DNA from: Mesosutterella multiformis
Lineage (GTDB): Bacteria; Pseudomonadota; Gammaproteobacteria; Burkholderiales; Burkholderiaceae_F
Direction of reading: 5' to 3'
DNA: 64,000 nucleotides
Assembly (NCBI RefSeq): GCF_003402575.1
Contig: NZ_BGZJ01000001.1
Location: 1,114,501 to 1,178,500, forward strand
Shown: positions 45,940 through 54,398 of the stretch, one piece after another
How the letters are laid out: each line of letters starts with the position of its first letter
Numbering within the stretch: position 1 is the first letter of the stretch
Translations under genes and position numbers: made by a program
Notes under the pieces: generated by a model
The model's database searches: none
What the model saw: only the letters and a program-made list of their open reading frames with translations
What the model was told of the DNA's origin: nothing

Positions 45940-46851
45940 ATGCATTTCTTCTCAGTCATTATTCAGCCCTTCATTCTTATTGCTCTCGGTTTTCTGCTCT
46001 CGAGACTGCGGATGTTTCCCCGGTCGCTTTGGGAAGGAGTGGAAAAACTCGTCTACTACGTTCTTTTTCCTCCGCTGCTCTTTAACAGTGTCGCCCGGGC
46101 AGAGCTGACAGTGTCTCAGACGAGTCTCTATCTTGCCTGCGGTGTGGGATCAATGGCGGCCGGCATGGTGCTCGCCTGGATTGTGTCAAAACTCGCTCCG
46201 GCCGATCGGCTGACCGACGCCAGCATCCGTCAGTGCGGTTACCGGTTCAACTCCTATATTGGCTTCGCGGTGGTTCTGGCGCTTTATGGAAACACCGGAA
46301 TGGCGCTTTTTGCTCTGCTGGTAGGCGTTTGGGTGCCGATTTCCAATGCGGTAGCCGTAGCAGATCTCGCGGCAGCGTCTCAGTCTGAAGGATCCGGGAT
46401 CAAGGGAATACTGAAGTCGATCTTTACGAATCCCCTCATTATTGCGACCCTTGCCGGGCTGTTCTTCAATGTGACCGGGCTTCAGATGCCCGCGCTTGTT
46501 ACTTCGGTATTCAAGAGTCTGGGATCCGCCTCTCTAGCACTCGCTCTGATGGCGATTGGTTCAGGACTCAGGCTTGAGGATTTCAGAAAGTATGGAAAGC
46601 TGATTTCTCTCGCTACGGTTGAACGCCTGATTGCGGTTCCTGCTGTTTCATTCGCCGTTGGTCTGTACTTTCATCTGACTCCGGTCGAGATGGGAGCACT
46701 CCTTTCGTTCACAGCGCTGCCGACTGCAAATTCCTGTTATATCCTAGCGGTCCGAATGGGAGGAAATGGTCCGGCAGTAGCGGATTTGACGACAGTTCAG
46801 ACAATTGCGGCCCTTGCCACGATTCCCTTCTGGATGGGACTTCTGCAATAG
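45940..46851 (+). CDS. AEC-family (auxin efflux carrier-like) transporter
   Basis: 303 residues, about ten hydrophobic segments in two halves. MHFFSVIIQPFILIALGFLLS at the N-terminus, RFNSYIGFAVVLALYGNTG (the discontinuous-helix region with Asn/Gly) and LALMAIGSGLRLEDFRK at the start of the second half are typical of bacterial AEC carriers, several of which move malate, malonate or similar organic acids. The substrate is unknown; a dicarboxylate would fit the metabolism seen at the end of the window, but that is only a guess. Confidence 0.9.
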   Translation: MHFFSVIIQPFILIALGFLLSRLRMFPRSLWEGVEKLVYYVLFPPLLFNSVARAELTVSQTSLYLACGVGSMAAGMVLAWIVSKLAPADRLTDASIRQCGYRFNSYIGFAVVLALYGNTGMALFALLVGVWVPISNAVAVADLAAASQSEGSGIKGILKSIFTNPLIIATLAGLFFNVTGLQMPALVTSVFKSLGSASLALALMAIGSGLRLEDFRKYGKLISLATVERLIAVPAVSFAVGLYFHLTPVEMGALLSFTALPTANSCYILAVRMGGNGPAVADLTTVQTIAALATIPFWMGLLQ

Positions 46852-46951
46852 TATTTTTTCGTTATTAAAAAATATTCTTTATAAGAACATACCTTATTGG
46901 TATAAACCCAGCCTCTAGATCGTTTTTATCCCTATTTTATAAGGGTTATGA

Positions 46952-46981
46952 CGGGGGATCACGTGTTTATATGATCCCCCG
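46952..46981. promoter_or_regulatory. Strong inverted repeat between the AEC gene and the Ala/Lys-rich gene
   Basis: CGGGGGATCA and TGATCCCCCG are perfect 10-base arms with a 10-base loop. No T-run follows, so it is either a factor-independent block of low efficiency, an mRNA end-protecting hairpin or an operator. A second palindrome, ATACC-TTATT-GGTAT, lies at about 46889-46903. Confidence 0.5.
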
Positions 46982-47112
46982 GTAGTACTTGTCCTACCCC
47001 CGGGAATAGCGCTTGCGGGATACTATTCGATCTTGCGGCAAGCACTGCGGCATCACCTAATTAAAGCTGTGTGCTTCTCGCCCTAAAAAATTCAACTAAA
47101 GGACTTTTTCAA

Positions 47113-47394
47113 ATGTCTATCAAGAACATCGCTCTCGCTGCTTCCATGATCGCTTTCGGCGCCTTCGCCGTTTCCGCCCAGGCTGCTGACGTTGCCGCTC
47201 CGGCTGCTTCCGCCGCTGCTGCCACCGCCTCCGCCCCGGCTGCCGCTCCGGCCGCTGCCAAGAAGGCTGTGAAGGCTGCCCCGAAGAAGGCCGCCAAGAA
47301 GGCTGCTAAGAAGGCCCCGAAGAAGGCTGCCAAGAAGGCTGTGAAGGCCGAGAAGAAGGCTGCCGCTGAGGTTGCTTCCCCGAAGGCTGAGTAA
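47113..47394 (+). CDS. Secreted Ala/Lys-rich, histone-H1-like repeat protein
   Basis: 93 residues. A clear Sec signal peptide (MSIKNIALAASMIAFGAFAVSAQA, cleavage expected after AQA) leads to a mature part made almost only of Ala, Lys, Pro, Ser, Val and Glu. It has an Ala/Pro/Ser stretch and then repeated KKAA/APKKA units (about 12 lysine pairs). Cytoplasmic H1-like proteins (for example AlgP, HctB) look like the repeat half, but a cleavable export signal on such a tail is unusual. The ATG at 47113 has AAAGGA upstream. It could bind polyanions such as LPS, eDNA or heparin-like chains, or be a bulk stress protein; no function is assigned. Confidence 0.8.
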   Translation: MSIKNIALAASMIAFGAFAVSAQAADVAAPAASAAAATASAPAAAPAAAKKAVKAAPKKAAKKAAKKAPKKAAKKAVKAEKKAAAEVASPKAE

Positions 47395-47457
47395 TATCAG
47401 TTGTTCGAATCCGGTGGCTTTGATCTGATATCAGATTGAAGCGCTGGAGGAAGAAAA

Positions 47458-47490
47458 ATAAAGGCTGCTGAAAAGCGGCCTTTATTTGTA
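47458..47490 (+). terminator. Terminator after the Ala/Lys-rich gene
   Basis: ATAAAGGCTGC and GCGGCCTTTAT pair around a 6-base loop, followed by TTGT; moderate T-run. Confidence 0.65.
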
Positions 47491-47581
47491 TCTATATAGT
47501 TATTAAAAAAGTTATCATATATCAGATGGCCTACATCTGAACCATACGTATAGAATGTCGCGAAATGGTGCAGCATAATGA

Positions 47582-48475
47582 ATGAACCTAGACGATAATC
47601 AAATCGGTATTCGATCTCTCTTCAGTCTTTTATTGGCTCATCCTATGCAATCACTCTCTATAGAACAGTCCGTCCGGCGTAATTGGACAGAGGATGAGGT
47701 AACCCTGGCCTTGGTGCTTTACGTTCAGATGTCGTCGGGGCAGTACACGCATGGCAATCCTTATGTGATCAAACTCGCTCAGCAGATTGATAGAACGCCA
47801 AATGCGGTTGCTCTGAAACTCAGCAATTTGATGAGACTTGATCCGAAACACGCAAGGAAAGGGGTCTCGGGAATGAGTCACGGCAGCAAAATTGATGAGG
47901 CTGTGTGGCATCGCTACATCGGAGATGATCCTCAGACAGCGGATCTGACGCGGCTCTTTGACGCCGCGGAGCGGATTGGAGAGGAGAAAGGGATTTCTGA
48001 GGATGTTTACGTTCCTGGTTTTAAATCGATTAAGGTTCCCGATCCGATGGCGAAGACGGAGCGGTTTTATCTTGCAAAGACTCGCCTGCACCAGGATATG
48101 TTCAGAAATGCGGTTCTTTCGTCCTACGGATGGAAGTGCGCTATAACGGGGCTGTCGGAGAGAAGCCTGGTAGAGGCAGCGCACATTAGACCGTGGAAGG
48201 ACTCCTCAGAGATGCGACTGCAGCCTAGCAACGGCATCGCGCTCAGCGTGACGATGCACCGTGCGTTCGATAAAAATCTTTTAGGCATCTCACCTGATAT
48301 GAAGTGTGAGTTTTCCCGCGAACTCCTTCGCTCTGTCGCGGAAGGGAGCGCTGCTGCGGAATTCCTGGCGCAGCTTAATCATCAAAGCCTTCAGATGCCT
48401 GAGAAATTCCAGCCTAATAGGGACTTTCTCAGTGAGCGCTATCAGGAGTATTTGAATACGGAAAGAAATCGCTGA
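47582..48475 (+). CDS. HNH endonuclease domain protein
   Basis: 297 residues. The C-terminal HNH domain (HNH_2 type, about 200-255) has CAITGLSERSLVEAAHIRPW, then PSNGIALSVTMHRAFDKNL, so the His-Asn-His residues are present. The N-terminal region (RRNWTEDEVTLALVLYV ... TPNAVALKLSNLMRLDP) resembles the wHTH/Myb-like part found in restriction-type HNH proteins. Start 47582 or ATG at 47645; neither has a clear ribosome site. Codon use and GC look somewhat lower than in its neighbours. No methyltransferase is adjacent, so this is an orphan, possibly a modification-dependent nuclease brought in by transfer. Confidence 0.82.
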   Translation: MNLDDNQIGIRSLFSLLLAHPMQSLSIEQSVRRNWTEDEVTLALVLYVQMSSGQYTHGNPYVIKLAQQIDRTPNAVALKLSNLMRLDPKHARKGVSGMSHGSKIDEAVWHRYIGDDPQTADLTRLFDAAERIGEEKGISEDVYVPGFKSIKVPDPMAKTERFYLAKTRLHQDMFRNAVLSSYGWKCAITGLSERSLVEAAHIRPWKDSSEMRLQPSNGIALSVTMHRAFDKNLLGISPDMKCEFSRELLRSVAEGSAAAEFLAQLNHQSLQMPEKFQPNRDFLSERYQEYLNTERNR

Positions 48476-48535
48476 GAAGACCTGAGTATTGCGACGCTTG
48501 CCGCCTGAAACCAACGTGCAGAATTTTTAGGCAAC

Positions 48536-48562
48536 AAAAAAGCCCGTTTTAAACGGGCTATT
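48536..48562 (-). terminator. Terminator after tRNA-Glu (bidirectional)
   Basis: AGCCCGTTTTAAACGGGCT is a perfect hairpin. Minus-strand reading gives GGGCTTTTTTGTT, ending the tRNA-Glu transcript; plus-strand reading gives ATTTC and may end the HNH gene. Confidence 0.8.
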
Positions 48563-48591
48563 TCTCACTGGACAACTTAACTTGCTTAAGT

Positions 48592-48667
48592 TGGCGTCCC
48601 CACAGGGATTCGAACCCTGGTTCTAACCGTGAGAGGGTTATGTCCTAGGCCTCTAGACGATAGGGAC
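48592..48667 (-). tRNA. tRNA-Glu (CTC)
   Basis: 76 nt on the minus strand with encoded CCA. Acceptor GTCCCTA, D-arm TCGTCTAGAGGCCTAGGA, anticodon stem TAACC with loop CTCTCAC (anticodon CTC) and GGTTA, T-arm CAGGG TTCGAAT CCCTG. It lies 109 bases downstream of gltX on the same strand, so the tRNA and its own synthetase are neighbours. Confidence 0.95.
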
Positions 48668-48776
48668 TTAACGATCCCGACAAGTTCAGAAAACTCATCA
48701 GTTGAGAAGTAAAACTATACCGAAAGAATCTCAGAAAAGCAAGTTTTACATCCCAACTGCGGTTTTCATCCCATAT

Positions 48777-50183
48777 TTAGGCGAGGTTTTCGCGAAGACG
48801 GGAGATCACAGCGTCACGGCCGATGATTTCGAGCGTCTGATCGATCTGCGGAACCTTCTTGGCGGCAGTGGCAATCACGCGGATCGGGGTCGCGATCACG
48901 CCGAACTTCACTCCCTGCTCATCGCAGACGGACTTCAGCACAGCATAAATATCAGCAGCCTTCCACTCGGGGAGCGCTTCAAGCTTTGTCAGCGCGAGGC
49001 TTGCGGCTTCGCGGCCGCCATTTTCGAGCGACTTCGCGATGTCTTCCGCGACCGGAGTGTAGGGGCCATAGAACACCATGGCGTCGTCAGCCAGTTCCTC
49101 GAGCGTCTGGGCGCGGCTCTTGAGGAGCGCGCAGACCTTCACGAGATCCGCCTTCGAGAGATCGCCGCCGCGGGCAACGATACGGTCTTTCACGAGATCG
49201 GCGAGACGGCTGTCGTCCGCTTCCTTCATGTACTGACCATTCAGCCAGGCAAGCTTCTTGAAGTCCATGCGGGCAGCGGCGCGCGAGCAGTCGGAGAGCA
49301 CAAACACCTTCGCGAGTTCCTCGCGGGTGAATTTCTCCATGTTGCCGTGGCCCCAGCCGAGACGGGCGAGGTAGTTAAAGATCGCTTCAGGCAGATAGCC
49401 GGCCTTCTTGTACTCCGTCACAGCGACAGAACCATGGCGCTTCGACAGCTTCTTGCCGTCCGGGCCGTTGATCAGCGGCAGGTGGCCGAAGATCGGGGGT
49501 TCAACACCGAGAGCGCGGTACAGGTTGATCTGGCGGGGCGTGTTGTTGATATGGTCAGCGCCGCGGATCACGTGCGTCATCTTCATATCAATATCGTCCA
49601 CCACGACCGCGAAGTTGTAGGTCGGGATGCCGTCGGAACGCATGATGACGAGGTCATCGAGCTCAGTGTTCGACACGGTGATCGGACCATAAACAGCGTC
49701 TTCCCAGGTTACGTCGCCGTCATCCGGATTGCGGAAGCGGAGAACCGGTTTCACGCCTTCAGGCTTCACAAGACCGAGCTCTGCGGCGCGTTCGGGTCTC
49801 CAGCGGCCGTCATAGCGGGGCTTTTCGCCGCGGAGCTTCTGGGCTTCACGCATCGCGTCAAGCTCTTCCTTCGAGCAGTAGTCCCAATAGGCAAAGCCCT
49901 TCTCGAGAAGCGAATCCGCCACTTCCTTGTAGCGGTCGAGACGCTGCATCTGATAAACCACAGCGCCCTGGTTGTCGTAGTCGAGGTTCAGCCACTTCAT
50001 CGAGTCCAGAATCACCTGGGTCGCTTCCGGGGTGGAGCGTTCCTGATCGGTATCTTCGATACGAAGAAGGAATTTGCCGCCAAAGTGGCGGGCAACAGCC
50101 CAGCAGTAAATAGCCGTACGGGCGGTGCCGAGATGCATCATGCCGGTGGGGCTCGGTGCAATGCGGGTGCGAACTTCAGTCAT
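48777..50183 (-). CDS. gltX: Glutamyl-tRNA synthetase
   Basis: Charges tRNA-Glu. Class I motifs: APSPTGMMHLGTART (HIGH-type) near residue 8-22 and KKLSKRHGS (KMSKS-type) near 245. The C-terminal half is the helical anticodon-binding domain. The ATG at 50183 (MTEVRTRIAPSPTG) is the natural start; an upstream in-frame start at 50288 would add 35 unrelated residues. 468 residues. Its tRNA follows downstream. Confidence 0.97.
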   Translation of the reverse strand: MTEVRTRIAPSPTGMMHLGTARTAIYCWAVARHFGGKFLLRIEDTDQERSTPEATQVILDSMKWLNLDYDNQGAVVYQMQRLDRYKEVADSLLEKGFAYWDYCSKEELDAMREAQKLRGEKPRYDGRWRPERAAELGLVKPEGVKPVLRFRNPDDGDVTWEDAVYGPITVSNTELDDLVIMRSDGIPTYNFAVVVDDIDMKMTHVIRGADHINNTPRQINLYRALGVEPPIFGHLPLINGPDGKKLSKRHGSVAVTEYKKAGYLPEAIFNYLARLGWGHGNMEKFTREELAKVFVLSDCSRAAARMDFKKLAWLNGQYMKEADDSRLADLVKDRIVARGGDLSKADLVKVCALLKSRAQTLEELADDAMVFYGPYTPVAEDIAKSLENGGREAASLALTKLEALPEWKAADIYAVLKSVCDEQGVKFGVIATPIRVIATAAKKVPQIDQTLEIIGRDAVISRLRENLA

Positions 50184-50350
50184 GTTTCTTAATAGTCCAA
50201 AGAAAAAACCCGGGGAGAATCCTGTGACCCGCTCCGGTTCTGAGTACAAAACGCCCCCTATTGTAAGTCGTGAGGGCGGTGAGTCCAATAGGGTGAGAGA
50301 GGAAGTGATGGAAAAAATCCGTTTTTTTATCCGGGAACGCCATTTTCCGG

Positions 50351-50356
50351 TACAAT
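50351..50356 (+). promoter_or_regulatory. Candidate -10 box for the riboswitch transcript
   Basis: TACAAT at 50351-50356 lies about a dozen bases before the first conserved riboswitch block. No clear -35 box. Confidence 0.35.
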
Positions 50357-50368
50357 CCGTTTCCTACT

Positions 50369-50512
50369 TTGGGGAGTAGCCGCGCTGCAGACCCTGGACC
50401 GCCACTAAGAGCGGCAAGGCAGCGACCTGCGTCAACACACTTGGCTCCAGAAGCCATGGCGCAGGATTCAGATATCAAGACTGAACCGGCAAGACCAGAG
50501 ACTCTGCTGGGT
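50369..50512 (+). ncRNA. yybP-ykoY (manganese) riboswitch
   Basis: The start TTGGGGAGTAGCCGCG is the conserved 5' block of this class. GTCAACACACTTGGCTCC (50431 on) is the second conserved block, and GGCAAGACC near 50488-50496 the closing one. It lies 100 bases before a UPF0016/GDT1 exporter gene. This RNA class binds Mn2+ and switches on manganese export genes, so class and gene fit each other. The limits were set by eye. Confidence 0.9.
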
Positions 50513-50612
50513 GCGTGGGATGAGACGCCGGTCTCTGCCGCCTGCAGGGTTTCTGTCTGTCAGGACCGGCTCAGGATCTACGGGGATCCTTCAATCTCCC
50601 GACCCCAGAATC

Positions 50613-51212
50613 ATGCTTGAAACAATACTGCTCAGCATGGGCGCGATTGCGCTCTCTGAAATCGGTGACAAGACCCAGCTTCTTGCTCTGGCGCTGGCCG
50701 CTCACTACAGAAAACCTATCCCGATCGTGCTCGGTATTCTCTGCGCGACACTCCTGAATCATTGGCTCGCCGCCATGCTTGGCTACTGGATTAACGCGTG
50801 GCTTACGCCGGAAATCCTGCGTTGGGTGCTGATTGTGTCCTTCATCGGCATGGGCATCTGGATGATGATCCCCGATAAGGATGACATCGACGCGGAACAC
50901 AGCCGATGGAAGAAGTACGGCGTTTTTACTGCGACGCTGATCCTCTTCTTCCTCGCGGAAATGGGTGACAAGACCCAGCTCGCGACTATTGCGATTGCGG
51001 CGAAGGTCGGCACCGTCATTCCTGTGATGATGGGCACCACGGTCGGCATGCTCCTCGCGGACGCCCCCGTGGTCTTCATCGGTGACCGGTTTGCGAAATA
51101 CATTCCGGTCCGTACGGTTCACATTGTGGCGGCGCTTGTCTTCATCGGATTCGGCGTTGCCGCCTACTTTGCCGATCCCTCGTCATTTGTACCGCACGTT
51201 CCGGCACCGTAA
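50613..51212 (+). CDS. UPF0016/GDT1-family manganese exporter
   Basis: 199-residue inner-membrane protein with six hydrophobic segments in two repeats. Each repeat carries the family's E-x-G-D-K-T motif: ALSEIGDKTQLLAL near residue 14 and FFLAEMGDKTQLAT near 116. Bacterial relatives (MneA/Mnx type) export Mn2+, and the eukaryotic TMEM165/GDT1 are cation transporters. The yybP-ykoY riboswitch upstream supports Mn2+ as substrate. The ATG at 50613 is chosen because the upstream frame is riboswitch RNA. Confidence 0.93.
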   Translation: MLETILLSMGAIALSEIGDKTQLLALALAAHYRKPIPIVLGILCATLLNHWLAAMLGYWINAWLTPEILRWVLIVSFIGMGIWMMIPDKDDIDAEHSRWKKYGVFTATLILFFLAEMGDKTQLATIAIAAKVGTVIPVMMGTTVGMLLADAPVVFIGDRFAKYIPVRTVHIVAALVFIGFGVAAYFADPSSFVPHVPAP

Positions 51213-51213
51213 T

Positions 51214-51855
51214 TCAGGCGGATTTGCTGATGGACTGAAGAGCGGCGTCGATCTTTTCGCGCGCCGCCTCTTCGTCCTTTTTCGCCTGCTCGCTCTGACG
51301 GGCCATGCGTTCCGCGAGTCCCCGCATTGAGAACTCACAGCCGCAGTAGAGCTGGTTATAGAAGTGATTCTCGCGGATCAGGGCGCCCCGGCGATCCTGC
51401 AGACCGCCTTTTCTCCAGTTGCGGTCCCAGTATTCAACTCCGGGGAACTGGGATGCGGCCCAGTTCCCGGCCTCCGCCACCTGATCAAGACGCTTCCAGC
51501 GGCTTGAGGCAAGCGTGGTCGTGAAGCGGGAGAATCCCATTTCGGAGGCGATCTTCGCGGTCTGATACAGCCGCACGCGGAAGCACTGCAGGCACCGGGC
51601 GCCGCGTTCCGGCTCATCTTCAAGTCCCTTCACTTTCTCGCGCCAGAAGTCGTGATTCCAGTCACCGTCAATAATCGGCACGCCAAGTTTTTTCGCGTAC
51701 TCGGTGATTTCGTTTTTCCGAATCAGATACTCTTTTTCCGGGAAAATATTCGGGTTGTAGTAGTAGACGGTCGGTTCGTAACCGTTTGCCATCATCCACT
51801 CAAGGATCGCGCCTGAACACGGGGCGCAGCAGCTGTGAAGGAGAATTTTTTCCAT
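51214..51855 (-). CDS. queH: Epoxyqueuosine reductase QueH
   Basis: Reduces epoxyqueuosine to queuosine in tRNA, replacing the cobalamin enzyme QueG. Cysteine pairs that bind iron-sulfur: HSCCAPCSGA at the N-terminus, CLQCFRVRL in the middle and YCGCEFS near the C-terminus. TTTLASSRWKRLDQV is also typical of the former DUF208. 213 residues. It converges with the Mn exporter one base apart. Confidence 0.93.
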   Translation of the reverse strand: MEKILLHSCCAPCSGAILEWMMANGYEPTVYYYNPNIFPEKEYLIRKNEITEYAKKLGVPIIDGDWNHDFWREKVKGLEDEPERGARCLQCFRVRLYQTAKIASEMGFSRFTTTLASSRWKRLDQVAEAGNWAASQFPGVEYWDRNWRKGGLQDRRGALIRENHFYNQLYCGCEFSMRGLAERMARQSEQAKKDEEAAREKIDAALQSISKSA

Positions 51856-51880
51856 AGTGCGCGTATTTTACTGAGGAAGC

Positions 51881-51920
51881 AGAGAGGCCTCATGGCTTGA
51901 ACCATGAGGCCTCTCTTTTA
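51881..51920. terminator. Strong hairpin between fadL-like gene and queH
   Basis: AGAGAGGCCTCATGG and CCATGAGGCCTCTCT are perfect 15-base arms. The T-run (TTTTAT) is on the plus-strand side, where no gene needs it; for the minus-strand fadL transcript only a poor T-run follows. It may act as a weak terminator or an mRNA end. Confidence 0.6.
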
Positions 51921-51962
51921 TCCGAAGGAGGCCGCAGAAGAGACGGCCCCTGAATCTGAGGA

Positions 51963-53324
51963 TCAGAAGCGGTAAACGACGCCCGCGCCGACCATGTAGC
52001 AGTTCAGCTTGTCAAAGCGGCCGATCTTTTGGGAGTTCGCGTCCTGGGAAGCGTAGAGATTACGCTCGCCGATACCGTGGATGTGAGTCGCGGCGATATC
52101 GAACTGCCAGTGCTCGTTCATACGGTAGGTCGCACCAAGTGTCGCCCAGATGCGGTTCGCGTCCGGAATCAGAGCCGTACGGTAGCGGGGATTCGAGATC
52201 GGGGAGCGGTCATAGGCAACGCCGCCGCGGATCGTCCACTTCGGCGTGATATCGAGGTCATAGCCGAGGGAGAAGAACCAGGAGTCGCGCCACTTCATCG
52301 GCACGTCAGTCTGGCTGTGGGGGAGACCGCCCGCATTGATGATCAGGTTGTCGAAGCTGCTCCAGTCAGTCCACCGGATGGAGCCCGAGAGTCTCATCTT
52401 CGGGGAGTACTTCCAAACGAACGTGAGATTCGCGTTCGCGGGAGCGTCCATCTGGGCGCCGCCATTCAGCGTCATGGCACCCGACTGGGCAATGCCCATG
52501 ACGTCAGCGAACGACAGATTCGCCTGACGCATGGCCGCGATCATGCTCGCAGCCTGAGTACTGCCCGGATTCAGTTTTGCGTTCTGAGCAGCGGCAACGA
52601 TGGCCTTCTGGCCAGCGGCATCCGTCGTGAGCTTCACCGTGCCGTGAGCCTTATGCGTGATGGCGGAGCGGTAGCCGAAACCCATGCGGAAGTTATCGGT
52701 GGCAGACCACATACCGCCGATATTCCAGCCGTAGCCCCAGTCATCCGCGTCAAGACGCGAGTACACGTTCTGGCCGAGGAGGTTACGCTTCATGGACACC
52801 GTGGCGTCAATGTACTGAGCTGAGAATCCTGCGCCAACGGAGAACTTGTCGTTGATCTTCCAGGCAACTGACGGGTTGATGTTGATCGTAAGAAGCTTGG
52901 CGTCGTAGCCGCGTTCAGCGCCTTCCCAGTTCTGGTTATAGGAGTCAGCGAGGCCGAACGGCATCACGATGGCAAGTCCGCCCCAGATCTTGTCATTGAA
53001 CTGGTGGGTCACCATCTGGTGAAGAATCGGGGAAATGCGCTTACGGCCGTTTTCCGTAGAACCATCAGTGCCCTTATAGGACATGTCCATGGCATTTTCC
53101 ACACCGCCGAGCTGGACCTGAGTGCCGGAGAGCAGTGTCATGCCGGCGGGGTTATACCAGGTAGCCGAGAGGTCATCCCCCATGATGCCTTCGCCAGCGA
53201 AAGCGCGGCCCAGACCCGTAATCGACTGCTCGTTAAGCTGGAAGCCGCCTGCGAAAGCGGGACCCGAGAGAGAAAGAACGGCAGCAGCCGCGGCTGTCAA
53301 TACGATTTTTTTTCTGATGGTCAT
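51963..53324 (-). CDS. FadL/OmpP1-family outer-membrane transport protein
   Basis: 453-residue beta-barrel protein for hydrophobic compounds. Signal peptide MTIRKKIVLTAAAAAVLSLS...AFA; the mature protein starts GGFQLNEQSITGLGRAFAGEG, the FadL N-terminal hatch sequence. DDLSATWYNPAGMTLLSG is the conserved family block, and the chain ends in VVYRF with the terminal Phe needed for barrel assembly. The substrate (long-chain fatty acid or aromatic) cannot be told. Single gene, divergent from yggS. Confidence 0.93.
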   Translation of the reverse strand: MTIRKKIVLTAAAAAVLSLSGPAFAGGFQLNEQSITGLGRAFAGEGIMGDDLSATWYNPAGMTLLSGTQVQLGGVENAMDMSYKGTDGSTENGRKRISPILHQMVTHQFNDKIWGGLAIVMPFGLADSYNQNWEGAERGYDAKLLTININPSVAWKINDKFSVGAGFSAQYIDATVSMKRNLLGQNVYSRLDADDWGYGWNIGGMWSATDNFRMGFGYRSAITHKAHGTVKLTTDAAGQKAIVAAAQNAKLNPGSTQAASMIAAMRQANLSFADVMGIAQSGAMTLNGGAQMDAPANANLTFVWKYSPKMRLSGSIRWTDWSSFDNLIINAGGLPHSQTDVPMKWRDSWFFSLGYDLDITPKWTIRGGVAYDRSPISNPRYRTALIPDANRIWATLGATYRMNEHWQFDIAATHIHGIGERNLYASQDANSQKIGRFDKLNCYMVGAGVVYRF

Positions 53325-53666
53325 TTTCTGTTTTGAACGAGTAATGCGTTGGGGCGTCCGCTAAAATACCGGGACACCAGGTTGAATGATGGTAAGACCT
53401 GGAGCGAAGGTTATTCTATGAACCTGAAATAGCTGCAAAAGTGGATCTATTTTAGGTAATAACCCTTGCGGTATCTTTATATAATCAGCCGCAAAGCTTT
53501 TTTATGACAGCAGCTGATTGAATTTAAACGATTAAATCTTACGGAAAATTTTTCTTCCGCAAATGGATTTCAGATGAGGCGGATTGTCGCCCCTTCAGGC
53601 TAATCCCCGCGGAAGACCCATGTAGACTGAGTTTTCCGTGACTGAATGGAGGACAGGAAAGTCGCT
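53325..53666. other. Divergent intergenic region fadL-like / yggS
   Basis: 342 bases, AT-rich around 53400-53570, no gene. TATAAT occurs at 53480-53485 without a good -35 box. Promoters of both genes must be here. Confidence 0.4.
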
Positions 53667-54389
53667 ATGTCAGTGCTGAAGCCTGGGATTGAAGAAAGAG
53701 TGGCGGAAGTTCGAAGCCGGATCGAAAAAGCATGCCTCGAGGCGGGAAGGAAGCCCGAAGAGGTGAAGCTTCTGGCGGTGAGCAAGACGTTTCCCGCTGA
53801 GGCGGCGCTCGCGGCGGCTCAGCTAGGACTCCTTTCTCTTGGCGAAAACTATGCCCAGGAAGGCTGCGACAAGGTGGACTGGTTCCGAGCGAATCATCCG
53901 GAACTGTCGCTTGAGTGGCACTTTATCGGCCCCCTTCAGTCCAATAAAACTCGCCCAGTGGCAGAACACTTCAGCTGGGTGCAGAGCGTGAACCGGATGA
54001 AGATCGCGGAGAGACTCTCATCCCAGCGTCCCGAGGGAATGCCTCCGCTTAACGTTCTGATCGAAGTGAACGTGGATGGAGAGGAAACGAAGAGCGGTGT
54101 GAAGCCGGAAGAGGCACTGCAGTTCGCGCGCGATGTCGCGGCGCTGCCTAACCTGAAGCTTCGCGGTTTTATGGTGATTCCGACTCCGGAAGAGGATCCC
54201 GAGAAGCAGAAGGTGCCGTTCCGCGCCATGAAGAAGCTCTTTGATGAAGCCAATGCGGCCGGTCTCGGTCTTGACACGCTTTCCATGGGAATGAGCAGCG
54301 ATATTGAAAGCGCTATCCAGTGCGGAAGCACGATGGTCAGAGTCGGAAGCGCGATTTTCGGGCCGCGTGACTACGGTCACGGCCACTGA
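53667..54389 (+). CDS. yggS: YggS-family pyridoxal phosphate homeostasis protein (PLPBP)
   Basis: PLP-binding single-barrel protein that buffers pyridoxal phosphate; no catalytic activity is established. VKLLAVSKTFPAE holds the PLP lysine, GENYAQEG follows, WHFIGPLQSNKTR and LSMGMSSDIESAI.CGSTMVRVGSAIFG are the family blocks. The ATG at 53667 has AGGAAAG just upstream. 240 residues, typical. Confidence 0.95.
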   Translation: MSVLKPGIEERVAEVRSRIEKACLEAGRKPEEVKLLAVSKTFPAEAALAAAQLGLLSLGENYAQEGCDKVDWFRANHPELSLEWHFIGPLQSNKTRPVAEHFSWVQSVNRMKIAERLSSQRPEGMPPLNVLIEVNVDGEETKSGVKPEEALQFARDVAALPNLKLRGFMVIPTPEEDPEKQKVPFRAMKKLFDEANAAGLGLDTLSMGMSSDIESAIQCGSTMVRVGSAIFGPRDYGHGH

Positions 54390-54398
54390 TTCCGACGC

